Shown here: one piece after another, positions 22,231 through 30,851 of the stretch
Layout: each line of letters starts with the position of its first letter
How positions within the stretch are numbered: position 1 is the first letter of the stretch
Source: Ancylobacter sp. TS-1
GTDB taxonomy: Bacteria; Pseudomonadota; Alphaproteobacteria; Rhizobiales; Xanthobacteraceae
Length of the DNA: 64,000 nt
Assembly: GCF_009223885.1 (NCBI RefSeq)
Contig: NZ_CP045144.1
Span: 434,001-498,000, forward strand
Reading direction: 5' to 3'
The notes under the pieces: model-generated
Told to the model about the DNA's origin: nothing
Databases searched by the model: none
What the model saw: only the letters and a program-made list of their open reading frames with translations
Made by a program: the position numbers and the translations under genes

Positions 22231-23016
22231 TCAGCACTGGACCTTGCCGCATTTGCGGACTGCGGCGATGGCCTCGCGGAGCTGGTCGTGGCCGACCGCG
22301 CCGACCACCACCTCGTCGCCGAGCACATAGCTCGGCGTGCCGTCGATGCCGAGCGCATCGGCGATCTTCAGGCTCTCCTGAAGGGAGGCGTCGATCTCCG
22401 GGTTCTCCAGCGCCTTCTCGAGCGCGGCGCGGTTGACGCCCACTTCGGCGGCGGCTTCCAGAGCCTTCGCCTTGTTGGCCTGGCCGCGATCGCTCAGCAG
22501 CTTCTGGTGGAAGGCGAAGTACTTGTCCGGCGCGGTCAGGCGCACCGCCACGGCGACGCGCGCGGCCTCGACCGAGCCCGGTCCGAGCACCGGGAATTCC
22601 TTCAGCACCACCTTGAGCTTCTTGTCGCTGCCGACCAGATCGACGAGGTCGCCGAGCGCCCTTTTGCAGTAGCCGCAATTGTAGTCGAAGAACTCGACGA
22701 GGGTGACGTCGCCATCGGGGTTGCCGACCACGACGCCGCGCGGCGAATCGAAGATCAGCGGCTTGAGCTCGGTCAGGGCCTGCTTGCGCTGGCCGGCCTC
22801 GGCGGCCTGCTGGCGCTTCTGCAGCTCGACGATCGCTTCCTGGATCACTTCCGGGTTCTTCAGCAGATAGTCGCGGATGACGCCCTCGAACTCCTTGCGC
22901 TGCGCGTCGTCGAGCGCCGCGGCGGGCGTGAGCGCCGCCCCCAAAAGGAGGACGGCGGCGAGCCCGGCGGCGAGGGTGCCGCGGCCGGCACGGCGAAGGA
23001 TGGACAGCGGCGACAT
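22231..23016 (-). CDS. DsbA-family periplasmic thiol-disulfide oxidoreductase
   Basis: This 261-residue protein has a signal peptide (residues about 1-35, ending TPAAALDD) and a helical pre-domain (residues 36-90). The thioredoxin fold follows, with redox Cys114 and Cys117 in EFFDYNCGYCKRA and the cis-Pro loop GIDGTPSYVLGD. This is the Com1/BdbD/ScsC-like group often found beside an M48 protease in Rhizobiales. The substrate is unknown. A third pair of Cys (RKCGKVQC) ends the protein, which may be structural. GGAGA precedes the ATG. It lies 35 bases after the protease gene, in one unit. Confidence 0.9.
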   Translation of the reverse strand: MSPLSILRRAGRGTLAAGLAAVLLLGAALTPAAALDDAQRKEFEGVIRDYLLKNPEVIQEAIVELQKRQQAAEAGQRKQALTELKPLIFDSPRGVVVGNPDGDVTLVEFFDYNCGYCKRALGDLVDLVGSDKKLKVVLKEFPVLGPGSVEAARVAVAVRLTAPDKYFAFHQKLLSDRGQANKAKALEAAAEVGVNRAALEKALENPEIDASLQESLKIADALGIDGTPSYVLGDEVVVGAVGHDQLREAIAAVRKCGKVQC

Positions 23017-23051
23017 CGGATTCTCCAGGGGACAGGGGATGCGGCGCGGCC

Positions 23052-24527
23052 TCACGGGCCGGCCTTTTTCTTCGAACGGGGATCGACCGGCGGCTTGAAG
23101 TTGACGATGTCGTCGGCCTTCAGCCAGCCGGGCGAGCCAAGGGGAAAGCCGTTCTTCGCGCGCGTCGCCAGTTCGCGGGCGGAGCGGAACTCCCCGCTCA
23201 TGAACGCGGCCTGGGCGGAGGCGAGATCGGCATTGGGTATGTCGCCCTTCCGGCCATAGGCCATGGCGAGGTAGCGCCAGCCGCCGGGCGAGGAAGGCTC
23301 GCGCTGGAGGCTGAAAGTCAGCTCCCGCACCGCCTCGTCCATGGTGGACTTGTCCTCGGTGGCCACCAGCGCCTGGCCGAGCAGCATGCGGATCAGCGGG
23401 TGGCCGTTGGAGAGCTGCACCGCGCGGCGCAGCGGCGGAACCGCCTCGCGCGGCCGCCCGGCCTCCAGCAGCGCCTGCCCCTTGATCTCGTAGAAATAGG
23501 GATTGCCCGGCTGCTCGGCGATCAGCGCGTCGATCTGGCGGATCGCGTCGGGAATGCTGCCATAGCGATAGGCCGAGATGGCGCGGGCATAGCGTGCCGG
23601 CAGCGAGGTGCTGGAGGCCGGATAGGCGCGGCTGACCGCGTCCGGGGTCTGGGTGAAGCCGACCAGCTTGGCGCGCATCATGTCGTGGCGGGCCTGCAGC
23701 GCCGGCGGGTCCTTGGTGTCGTAATAGGGGCTCCGGCGGGCGAGTTCGGACAGCAGCGCGATGCGCTCGGTCGCCATCGGATGGCTCAGCACATAGGGGT
23801 CGACACGCTGGCTCAGGAACATCTGCTCGTTCTGGAAGCGCTCGAAGGTCGTCAGCATGCCCTTGGCGGACTGCTTGGTGGCGGTGAGGTACTTCACCGC
23901 CGCCTGGTCGGCCGAGGCTTCCTGGCCGCGCTGGTAGGACAGCAGCGTCCGGCGCGCCATTTCCTGCGGCGCGACGAGGGCGCTGGCCGCCGCGCCCATA
24001 TTGGCGCCGGAGGCCGCGCCCGCGGCGATGCCGCCGGCGGCGAGCAGCATGCCGACAATGGCGGCGGTCTGCACGGATTCGAGCTGCTGGCGCATGTTCG
24101 ACAGGTGGCCGCCGGCGATGTGGCCGGTCTCGTGCGCCAGCACGCCGATGATCTCGTTCGGCGTCTTGGACTGCTTCAGCGCCCCGGTATTGATGAAGAT
24201 GCGCCGGCCGTCGGCGACGAAGGCGTTGAAGGAGTCGCTGCCGACCAGCACGATCTGGATGTTCTGCTGGGTCAGGCCGGCGACCTTGAAGATCGGTCGC
24301 GTATAGTCGCGCAGAAGCTGCTCGATCTCGGCGTCGCGGATGATGTTGGGCTGCCGGCCCTGGCTCTGCGCCATGGCGGGCTGGAGGGCACCCTGGCCGG
24401 CGAGGGCGGTCGCGGCCACGAGGCCGAGCCCCCGCGCCGCGCGCGCGAAGGCGCACCCGAGCCGCGAGGGCCGGGCGGGCGGGTTCCGCCGAAGCGGGGG
24501 GTTGTCAACGAGCCTGGGAAGCATCAT
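23052..24527 (-). CDS. M48 metalloprotease with TPR region, BepA-like
   Basis: This 491-residue exported protein carries a zinc protease motif at HETGH (132-136), in NEIIGVLAHETGHIAGGHL. The third ligand probably lies in EASADQAAVKYL. From about residue 290 onward it has TPR-type helical repeats (ARYARAISAYRYG, EAVPPLRRAVQLSNGHPL). BepA-like proteases degrade or assist misassembled outer-membrane proteins in the periplasm. The N-terminus has about 28 basic residues before the hydrophobic stretch, so the true start could lie slightly downstream of the paired ATG codons at 24527/24524. It is cotranscribed with the DsbA-like gene, consistent with an envelope protein-quality role. Confidence 0.88.
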   Translation of the reverse strand: MMLPRLVDNPPLRRNPPARPSRLGCAFARAARGLGLVAATALAGQGALQPAMAQSQGRQPNIIRDAEIEQLLRDYTRPIFKVAGLTQQNIQIVLVGSDSFNAFVADGRRIFINTGALKQSKTPNEIIGVLAHETGHIAGGHLSNMRQQLESVQTAAIVGMLLAAGGIAAGAASGANMGAAASALVAPQEMARRTLLSYQRGQEASADQAAVKYLTATKQSAKGMLTTFERFQNEQMFLSQRVDPYVLSHPMATERIALLSELARRSPYYDTKDPPALQARHDMMRAKLVGFTQTPDAVSRAYPASSTSLPARYARAISAYRYGSIPDAIRQIDALIAEQPGNPYFYEIKGQALLEAGRPREAVPPLRRAVQLSNGHPLIRMLLGQALVATEDKSTMDEAVRELTFSLQREPSSPGGWRYLAMAYGRKGDIPNADLASAQAAFMSGEFRSARELATRAKNGFPLGSPGWLKADDIVNFKPPVDPRSKKKAGP

Positions 24528-24670
24528 CCATCGACACGAAATTGTGCGGGCGACCTGACGCTGCCGCGACGGCAGGGTCAAGTCTCGCCCTCATCATCTT
24601 CTATTGAACGCCAGCCGACACGAGCCCGAGAATGCGGCGCGGATGCGGCGGCCCGGCAAGGTTCGGCAAC

Positions 24671-25873
24671 ATGAGCTCATCTTCCGCACCGACCCCGACG
24701 CAGGTCGCCGCGCGTCTCGCCGGCGCCTCGCGCCGCAGCGAGATCGCCCCCTTCATCGTCATGGACGTGATGGAGCGCGCCGCCCGCATCGAGGCGGCGG
24801 GCGGCCACGTCATCCACATGGAGGTCGGCCAGCCGGCCGCCCCGGCGCCCTCGACCGCCCGCGAGGCGGCGCGCCGCGCGCTGGAGCACGGGCGCATCGG
24901 CTACACCACCGCGCTCGGCCTGCCGGGCCTGCGCGCCCGCATCGCCCGCCACTATGGCGACACCTACGGGCTCGACCTCGACCCGGCGCGCGTGGTGGTG
25001 ACGACGGGTTCCTCGGCCGGCTTCCTGCTCGCCTTCCTGTCGATGTTCGAGGCGGGCGACCGGGTGGCCATCGCCAATCCGGGCTATCCGCCCTATCGCC
25101 ATATCCTGACCGCGCTCGGCTGCGAGCCGGTGCTGATCGAGACCGATGCCGCCTCGCGCTGGGTGATCACGCCGCAGGCGCTGATCGAGGCGCACCGGCG
25201 CACGCCGCTCAAGGGCGTGCTGGTGGCCAGCCCCGCCAACCCGACCGGCACCATGATGCGCCCGGAGGCGCTGGCCGAGCTGATCCGCACCGCCGAGGGG
25301 CTCGGCATCCGCTTCATCTCCGACGAGATCTATCACGGGCTCGACTACGCCTTCCCCGCCAGCACGGCGGCGGCGGTGAGCGACGACGCGACCATCATCC
25401 ATTCCTTCTCGAAGTATTTCTGCATGACCGGCTGGCGCGTCGGCTGGATGGTGATGCCGGCCTCGCTGGTGCGGGCGGTCGAGCGGCTCCAGCAGAACCT
25501 GATGATCTCCGTGCCCACGCTCTCGCAGGTCGCCGCCGAGGCGGCGTTCGACGGCGCGGCCGAGATGGAGGCGGTCAAGCACGGCTATGAGGAGAATCGC
25601 CTGATTCTCACCCAGGGCCTGCCGGCCGCCGGGCTGCCGGAATTCCTGCCCGTCGACGGGGCGTTCTATCTCTATGCCGACGTCTCGCGCTTCACCGACG
25701 ATTCGGCCGGCTTCGCGCGCCGCCTGCTCGACGAGGCGCTGGTGGCGGCGACGCCCGGTGTCGATTTCGACCCGCATCGCGGCCACCATTACCTGCGCCT
25801 GTCCTATGCCGGCTCCGCCGACGAGATGCGCCAGGCCGTGCACCGCATCGGCGATTTCCTGCGCAAGGGGTGA
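24671..25873 (+). CDS. PLP-dependent aminotransferase, class I/II
   Basis: This 400-residue fold-type I aminotransferase has PLP Lys248 in the motif HSFSKYFCMTGWRVGW. Other landmarks are YTTALGLPGLRARIA, NPGYPPYR, the SPANPTGT loop and the FISDEIYHGLDY aspartate/tyrosine pair. The C-terminal substrate arginine is in HHYLRLSYAG. It belongs near the aspartate/valine-pyruvate aminotransferase group, but the substrate cannot be told. It is divergent from the M48 gene. The ATG at 24671 is preferred over 24632 because the family N-terminus begins close to it. Confidence 0.9.
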   Translation: MSSSSAPTPTQVAARLAGASRRSEIAPFIVMDVMERAARIEAAGGHVIHMEVGQPAAPAPSTAREAARRALEHGRIGYTTALGLPGLRARIARHYGDTYGLDLDPARVVVTTGSSAGFLLAFLSMFEAGDRVAIANPGYPPYRHILTALGCEPVLIETDAASRWVITPQALIEAHRRTPLKGVLVASPANPTGTMMRPEALAELIRTAEGLGIRFISDEIYHGLDYAFPASTAAAVSDDATIIHSFSKYFCMTGWRVGWMVMPASLVRAVERLQQNLMISVPTLSQVAAEAAFDGAAEMEAVKHGYEENRLILTQGLPAAGLPEFLPVDGAFYLYADVSRFTDDSAGFARRLLDEALVAATPGVDFDPHRGHHYLRLSYAGSADEMRQAVHRIGDFLRKG

Positions 25874-25882
25874 GGCGGGCGC

Positions 25883-26254
25883 TCAGCGTTCCGCGCCGGC
25901 CGCGTCATAGGCGGCCTGGGCGGCGAGGATGGTGTCCATGTTGCTCTCGGCCCAATGGGTCAGCGCCGCCGCGGTCTGTGCCAGCGTGCGCCCGAGCGGG
26001 GTGAGCGCGTACTCCACCGTCACCGGCACGGTCGGGTAGACGGTGCGGGTGATCAGGCCGTCGCGCTCCAGCTTCTTCAGCGTCTGCGACAGCATCTTCT
26101 GCGAGATGCCCTTGATGTCGCGGCGCAGATGATTGAACCGCATCGTGCCCTCGCCGAGATGGTCAAGGATGAGCAGCGCCCATTTGTCGGCCAGCCGGTC
26201 CAGCACGAGGCGCGTAGGGCAGCGGTCCTCATAGACGTCATAGGCGGGGTGCAT
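25883..26254 (-). CDS. HxlR-family transcriptional regulator
   Basis: This 123-residue winged-helix protein shows the family pattern: CPTRLVLDRLADKWALLILDHLGEGTMRFNHLRRDIKGISQKMLSQTLKKLERDGLITR. The single Cys12 sits at the position used as a thiol sensor in some HxlR/YodB-type quinone or aldehyde sensors; that role is only suggested here. It is divergent from the NmrA-like oxidoreductase, a pairing often seen with local control of a detoxifying enzyme. Confidence 0.9.
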   Translation of the reverse strand: MHPAYDVYEDRCPTRLVLDRLADKWALLILDHLGEGTMRFNHLRRDIKGISQKMLSQTLKKLERDGLITRTVYPTVPVTVEYALTPLGRTLAQTAAALTHWAESNMDTILAAQAAYDAAGAER

Positions 26255-26344
26255 CGTCTCTCCGTCGATCCCGGCGGCGCGGCAGGTTTCCCCGACGCCA
26301 CCATGTGAGCCGAAAGTGCTCTCTTTCGCGCCTCTCCGGCAACC

Positions 26345-26383
26345 AGTATGTTTTCATCAGAAACATGGTTTCTACTGGATACT
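26345..26383 (+). promoter_or_regulatory. Candidate HxlR operator in the divergent promoter region
   Basis: Overlapping inverted repeats are packed in 39 bases: AGTAT with ATACT at the edges, ATGTTT with AAACAT (26348-26366), and GAAAC-ATG-GTTTC (26360-26372). They are AT-rich in a GC-rich setting and end just before the AAGGAG ribosome site of the oxidoreductase. Confidence 0.5.
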
Positions 26384-26393
26384 AAGGAGAGTG

Positions 26394-27254
26394 ATGATGT
26401 CAGGCAACAATCCCGCCGGGAAAATTCTCGTGCTCGGCGCCAGCGGCCATGTCGGCCGCCCGCTGGTGAAGGCGCTGCTCGCCAAGGGCGAGGCGGTGAA
26501 GGCGGCCTCGCGCGGCGGCCAGCCCATCGAGGGCGCCGAGGGCGTCGCCTTCGAATTCGGCAAGCCGGAGACCTTCGCGGCGGCGTTCGAGGGCGTCGAC
26601 CGCGCCTTCGTCATGCTGCCCGGCGGCTATGTGAACTCGAAAGAACTGCTGACGCCGGTCATCGAGGCCGCCGCCGCCCGCAAGGTCAAGGTGGTGCTCC
26701 AGACCGCCATCGGCGTCGACGCCGACGATTCCATCCCCTACCGCCAGGTCGAGCTGGCGCTGATCGGCGCGGGCGTGCCGTATGTGATCCTGCGGCCGAA
26801 CTGGTTCACCGACAATTTCCTCAATTTCTGGAAGCCGGGCATCGACCACGCCGGCGTCGTCGCGGTGCCGGCGGGCGAAGGCAAGTCGAGCTTCGTCGAC
26901 GCGCGCGACATCGCCGCCAGCGCGGCGAGCGCGCTCACCAGCGACCGCCTCGACGGGCTGGCTTTCAACCTCACCGGCCCGCAGGCACTGGGCTATGGCG
27001 AGGCGGCGGAAATCCTCTCGGGCGTCATCGGCCGGAAGGTCGGCTACACGCCGATCGACGACGAGACTTTCGTCGGCATCCTCACCGGCGCGGGCGTCGG
27101 CGAGGACTATGCGCGCTTCCTCGCCTTCATCTTCCATCCGGTGCGCGAGGGCTGGACGGCCGGTGTCACCGACGCGGTGGAGACGCTGACCGGCCATGCG
27201 CCGATTTCGGTAGCCCGGTGGGCGCAGGACAATGCGGCGGCGCTGCGGGCCTGA
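26394..27254 (+). CDS. NmrA-like NAD(P)-binding oxidoreductase
   Basis: This 286-residue atypical short-chain dehydrogenase starts with the dinucleotide-binding strand-turn ILVLGASGHVGRPLVKALL. It continues with PYVILRPNWFTDNFLNFW and FVDARDIAASAASALTS, typical of NmrA/QOR2-like proteins that bind NAD(P)H, some of which reduce quinones. The Tyr-x-x-x-Lys pair of classical SDRs is not evident, so catalysis is uncertain. Two ATG codons (26394, 26397) follow AAGGAGA. The regulator next door is of the HxlR type. Confidence 0.87.
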   Translation: MMSGNNPAGKILVLGASGHVGRPLVKALLAKGEAVKAASRGGQPIEGAEGVAFEFGKPETFAAAFEGVDRAFVMLPGGYVNSKELLTPVIEAAAARKVKVVLQTAIGVDADDSIPYRQVELALIGAGVPYVILRPNWFTDNFLNFWKPGIDHAGVVAVPAGEGKSSFVDARDIAASAASALTSDRLDGLAFNLTGPQALGYGEAAEILSGVIGRKVGYTPIDDETFVGILTGAGVGEDYARFLAFIFHPVREGWTAGVTDAVETLTGHAPISVARWAQDNAAALRA

Positions 27255-27280
27255 GGCGCGGGCAGCCTCTCCCGCAAAAG

Positions 27281-27306
27281 AAAACGGCGCCGTGAGGCGC
27301 CGTTTT
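27281..27306. terminator. Bidirectional terminator between the NmrA-like gene and rne
   Basis: AAAACGGCGCC and GGCGCCGTTTT form a perfect 11-bp stem with a four-base loop, flanked by A and T runs on both sides. It serves the plus-strand oxidoreductase and, on the minus strand, rne, whose stop is 23 bases away. Confidence 0.9.
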
Positions 27307-27329
27307 CCGTTTTCAGACGGCGAGTAAGC

Positions 27330-30068
27330 TCACTCGCCGAAGATCTTGCGCTGCCACCAGCCGGTGCGGCGCGGACGGTTGGGGTCGTCATCGGCCGGTG
27401 CAGGCGCCGCCTCGGGAGCGGAAACCGCCGCCGGCTCTTCGGCGGGGGCCTCGGCGAACGGCTCGGCAGAGGTCGACTCAACCGGCGCCGGCTCGGCAGC
27501 CTCGGCCGGAACCTCGACAGGCGCGCTCACGACCGGCGCGGGCTCGCGCACCGTGGAGCGACGCCGGCGCGGCTTGGCTTCGGTGGCGGGTGCCGCCTCC
27601 GGCGCGGGGGCGGCTTCCACCGCCGCAGCCTCGGTCGCGACCGCTTCGGGGGCGGCAGCCTCGGTCGCCGCTTCCGCGACGGCCTCGGTGCCGGTGTCCT
27701 CGCCGGCCTTGCCGCCACGCGTGCGGCGGCCGCCGCGACGGCCACGGCGCGGACGCGCCTCCTCGGCCGGGACGTCCTCGGCGGGAGCGTCCTCGGCAGG
27801 AGCTTCCGCCGCCGCCAATTCCGCGACCGGCGCGGGAGCCTCGGCGCTGGCGTCGTCGGCGGTCGTCTCGGTCACATAGGCCTCGGCAGGCGCCTGAGCG
27901 GCGGGAGCCTCGGCGGCGGTGTCCGCGTCGCCATCCGCATCCTCGTCGCCCTCGCCGTCGTCCTCGAACTCGATGCCGGCGGTATCGGTACCGTTCTCGC
28001 CGTTGCGCTGGCCGTTCTCGCCATTGGGGCCGGCACCGCGCCGACGCCGGCGACGCCGGCGGCGACGGCGTCCGCCGCCATCGCCCAGCGCGTCACCCTG
28101 GGCGTCGCCCGGGCCTTCGCCGCTCGCGGCGGCCGCCGGCTGGGGACGGCTCGGGGCCGCAGCCTCCTCCTCGGCCTCGTCCAGCTCGTCGGCGATGACG
28201 ATCTCGTCCTCGGGCTCGATCACCAGTTCCGGCGCGCGCGGCAGCGGGATCGGGTTCAGCACCGCTTCGCCCTTGTCGATGGCGAAGGGGGTCAGCCCGG
28301 TCAGCGTCGGGTCGGCCGAGATGGTGATGAGCACGCCGAAGCGGGTCTCCAGCTCGTGCAGATGCGCGCGCTTGTGGTTGAGCACGTAGAGCGCGTTCTC
28401 GGCGCGCGTGCGGACCACGAGGTTATGCGTGTTGGAGCGCTGGAGCATGTCCTCGGCGGCGCGCAGGAGCTGCAGCGCGACGGAGGGCGAGGAGCGCACA
28501 TGGCCGGTGCCGCCGCAGTGCGGGCAGACCTCGGTCGAGCTTTCCAGCACGCCGGTGCGGATGCGCTGGCGGCTCATCTCCATCAGGCCGAAATGCGAGA
28601 TGCGGCCGAGCTGGATGCGGGCGCGGTCGTTCTTCAGGCAGTCCTTGAGCTTGCGCTCGACCGCCCGGTTGTTGCGCTTCTCGTCCATGTCGATGAAGTC
28701 GATCACGACGAGGCCCGCGAGATCGCGCAGGCGCAGCTGGCGGGCGACTTCCTCGGCGGCTTCGAGGTTGGTCTTGAGCGCGGTGTCCTCGATATTGTGC
28801 TCGCGGGTCGAGCGCCCGGAGTTCACGTCGATGGAGACCAGCGCCTCGGTCGGGTTGATGACGAGATAGCCGCCCGAGCGCAGCTGCACCTGCGGCAGGA
28901 ACATCGCGTCGAGCTGGCTCTCCACCCCGAAGCGGGTGAAGACCGGCTGCAGGTCCTTGTAGACCTTCACGTTCTTCGCATGGCTCGGCATGAGCATGCG
29001 CATGAAGTCCTTGGCCTCGCGATAGCCTTCCTCGCCGGCGACCAGAACCTCGTCGATGTCCTTGTTGTAGAGGTCGCGGATCGAACGCTTGATCAGCGAG
29101 CCTTCCTCATAGACCAGCGACGGCGCGGTCGAACCCAGCGTCAGCTCGCGGACATTCTCCCACAGGCGCAGGAGATACTCGAAGTCGCGCTTGATCTCCG
29201 GCTTGGTGCGGTTGGCGCCGGCGGTGCGCAGGATGACGCCCATGCCCTCCGGCACTTCGAGGTCGGAGGCGACCTCCTTCAGCCGGCGGCGGTCCTCGGC
29301 GGAGGTGATCTTGCGGGAGATGCCGCCGCCGCGCGCGGTGTTGGGCATCAGCACCGAATAGCGGCCGGCGAGCGACAGATAGGTGGTGAGCGCCGCGCCC
29401 TTGTTGCCGCGCTCTTCCTTGACGACCTGCACCAGCATCACCTGCCGGCGCTTGATCACTTCCTGGATCTTGTAGGTGCGGGCGCGGCCACGCGGGGCGG
29501 CGCGCTCGGGCACTTCCTCCAGCGCGTCGTCTGAGCCGACCTCGTCGACGATCTCTTCTTCGCCGGCGATCTCCTCGACCTCGCCGCCACCCTCGTCATC
29601 GGAGGAGGACGGACGCCGACGCGAGCGGCGCGCGGGCGCGGCGGCCTCGCCGTCGCCATCCTCGGGCGCTGCGGCCTCGGAGACGCTCTCCTCGGTGTCG
29701 GCGCTCCTGGCGGCGCCGCGCGGGCGGCGGACGCGGCCCTTGGGCTTGTCCTCGTCTTCCGCCTCGGCGTCGCGCCGCTGCTGGCGCTCTTCCTCGGCGA
29801 GCAGCGCCTGACGGTCGGCGACCGGGATCTGGTAGTAGTCGGGATGGATCTCGCTGAAGGCGAGGAAGCCATGCCGGTTGCCGCCATACTCGATGAAGGC
29901 GGCCTGAAGCGAAGGCTCTACCCGCGTTACCTTGGCGAGGTAGATGTTGCCGCGCAGCGGCTTGCGGTTGGCGGCCTCGAAGTCGAATTCCTCGACTCGG
30001 CTGCCGCGCACCACCACCACCCGGGTCTCCTCGGGATGGGTGGCGTCGATAAGCATCTTGTTGGCCAT
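27330..30068 (-). CDS. rne: Ribonuclease E
   Basis: This 912-residue endoribonuclease is the likely core of the RNA degradosome. It starts MANKMLIDATHPEETRVVVVRGSRVEEFDFE. The S1 RNA-binding domain is interrupted by a charged low-complexity insertion at about residues 82-195, resuming at RTYKIQEVIKRRQVMLVQVVKEERGNKGAALT. This is a known alphaproteobacterial trait. The catalytic DNase I-like part includes LVSIDVNSGRST and LVVIDFIDMDEKRNNRAVE, and the zinc-link is CPHCGGTGH. The last ~300 residues are disordered, acidic and Ala-rich with a run of about 11 arginines, ending in RRTGWWQRKIFGE. That Trp-rich end looks like a conserved partner-binding tip. Confidence 0.96.
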   Translation of the reverse strand: MANKMLIDATHPEETRVVVVRGSRVEEFDFEAANRKPLRGNIYLAKVTRVEPSLQAAFIEYGGNRHGFLAFSEIHPDYYQIPVADRQALLAEEERQQRRDAEAEDEDKPKGRVRRPRGAARSADTEESVSEAAAPEDGDGEAAAPARRSRRRPSSSDDEGGGEVEEIAGEEEIVDEVGSDDALEEVPERAAPRGRARTYKIQEVIKRRQVMLVQVVKEERGNKGAALTTYLSLAGRYSVLMPNTARGGGISRKITSAEDRRRLKEVASDLEVPEGMGVILRTAGANRTKPEIKRDFEYLLRLWENVRELTLGSTAPSLVYEEGSLIKRSIRDLYNKDIDEVLVAGEEGYREAKDFMRMLMPSHAKNVKVYKDLQPVFTRFGVESQLDAMFLPQVQLRSGGYLVINPTEALVSIDVNSGRSTREHNIEDTALKTNLEAAEEVARQLRLRDLAGLVVIDFIDMDEKRNNRAVERKLKDCLKNDRARIQLGRISHFGLMEMSRQRIRTGVLESSTEVCPHCGGTGHVRSSPSVALQLLRAAEDMLQRSNTHNLVVRTRAENALYVLNHKRAHLHELETRFGVLITISADPTLTGLTPFAIDKGEAVLNPIPLPRAPELVIEPEDEIVIADELDEAEEEAAAPSRPQPAAAASGEGPGDAQGDALGDGGGRRRRRRRRRRRGAGPNGENGQRNGENGTDTAGIEFEDDGEGDEDADGDADTAAEAPAAQAPAEAYVTETTADDASAEAPAPVAELAAAEAPAEDAPAEDVPAEEARPRRGRRGGRRTRGGKAGEDTGTEAVAEAATEAAAPEAVATEAAAVEAAPAPEAAPATEAKPRRRRSTVREPAPVVSAPVEVPAEAAEPAPVESTSAEPFAEAPAEEPAAVSAPEAAPAPADDDPNRPRRTGWWQRKIFGE

Positions 30069-30499
30069 AGAACTCTCATATGCGGCAGCGGCCGCGTCGA
30101 CGTCGCGAGGGACGCCCGACGGCAGGGGCCGTGCCAGTAAGCGGTGATCGGAAGCGGGCAGGGGATGCGGCGATTGGAACGGAACGTCTCGCAAGAGGAG
30201 CGCCGACGCGATGCACAGGCCACGGGCCGGAGGGCGCGCATGCGGCGGGAAAACCCTCCGCGCACCTGACCCTCACTCGCCGGCTGACGCATCATCGTAG
30301 GCTGCCGTCCATCCTCGACCGAACAGGACAAGCCGCGACCGCGCGCGATCCGGCTCAAGGCACATGGTGGCAGGGCCGCAATGGGCGCGACATCACGAAG
30401 AGTCGCGCGTGGAAGCGGTGTCCGATGGCCCGGAAGCGACGGCGCGGACCGCGATCCTTCGGCGCGCGGTCGTTCCGACCGCGTGCGGCACCGCCACGC

Positions 30500-30529
30500 G
30501 CCTCCGCGCCAGTCAGCGCGGGGGCTTTT
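30500..30529 (+). terminator. Terminator-like hairpin antisense to the rne leader
   Basis: GCCTCCGCGC pairs with GCGCGGGGGC (one wobble) around CAGTCA, directly followed by TTTTATC. It points in the plus direction, where no protein gene precedes it for hundreds of bases, so it may end a small RNA or antisense transcript. Confidence 0.5.
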
Positions 30530-30635
30530 ATCGTCGCCCTGTGCCGGGCGCATCCATCGCTGGCGCGCCCTTCGCCTCGGGATCGCAAAGCCGGACGTCA
30601 TCGAGCGACCCGGAATGCGAACCATATGCGTGCCC

Positions 30636-30665
30636 TTAATAGCGGCATGCGTGCCGATTTGGCAA
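30636..30665 (-). promoter_or_regulatory. Likely sigma-70 promoter of rne
   Basis: On the minus strand TTGCCA (30665-30660), an 18-base spacer and TATTAA (30641-30636) make a good promoter. The start site would be near 30629, giving a leader of about 560 nt. Long leaders are used in RNase E autoregulation in enterobacteria. Confidence 0.55.
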
Positions 30666-30748
30666 GGATCGCATCCGATTGATCGGAATCGGCGCGTTGC
30701 TCGCGGGCAACGGCCGGACGCAACCGCGAGTCGCCATGCGGGCGACGG

Positions 30749-30777
30749 TTAACGCTTCGTTGGTATTTGGCTAGAAA
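30749..30777 (+). promoter_or_regulatory. Possible promoter of amiC
   Basis: TTAACG, a 17-base spacer and TAGAAA lie about 75 bases before the amiC start codon. Confidence 0.45.
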
Positions 30778-30851
30778 GGTCGGGAGGCGCGGCGCGATGT
30801 GCGACGCGATGCGCGGCAGGATGTTTTCCGGGCTGGAGGTGGCAGGCGGCG

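Larger units (their letters stand above)
30069..30851. other. Long divergent region between rne and amiC
   Basis: No protein gene is supported in these 783 bases. Most of it (30069 to about 30629) would be the rne leader if the promoter at 30636-30665 is used. It also holds a plus-strand terminator-like hairpin at 30500-30529 and the amiC promoter candidate at 30749-30777. Its open frames lack ribosome sites and family features. Confidence 0.6.

Noticed and set aside
22231..24456. A 741-codon minus-strand frame joining the M48 and DsbA-like genes
   Set aside because: It runs through the M48 gene in a wrong frame and enters the DsbA-like frame by chance; the real DsbA-like start is at 23016.
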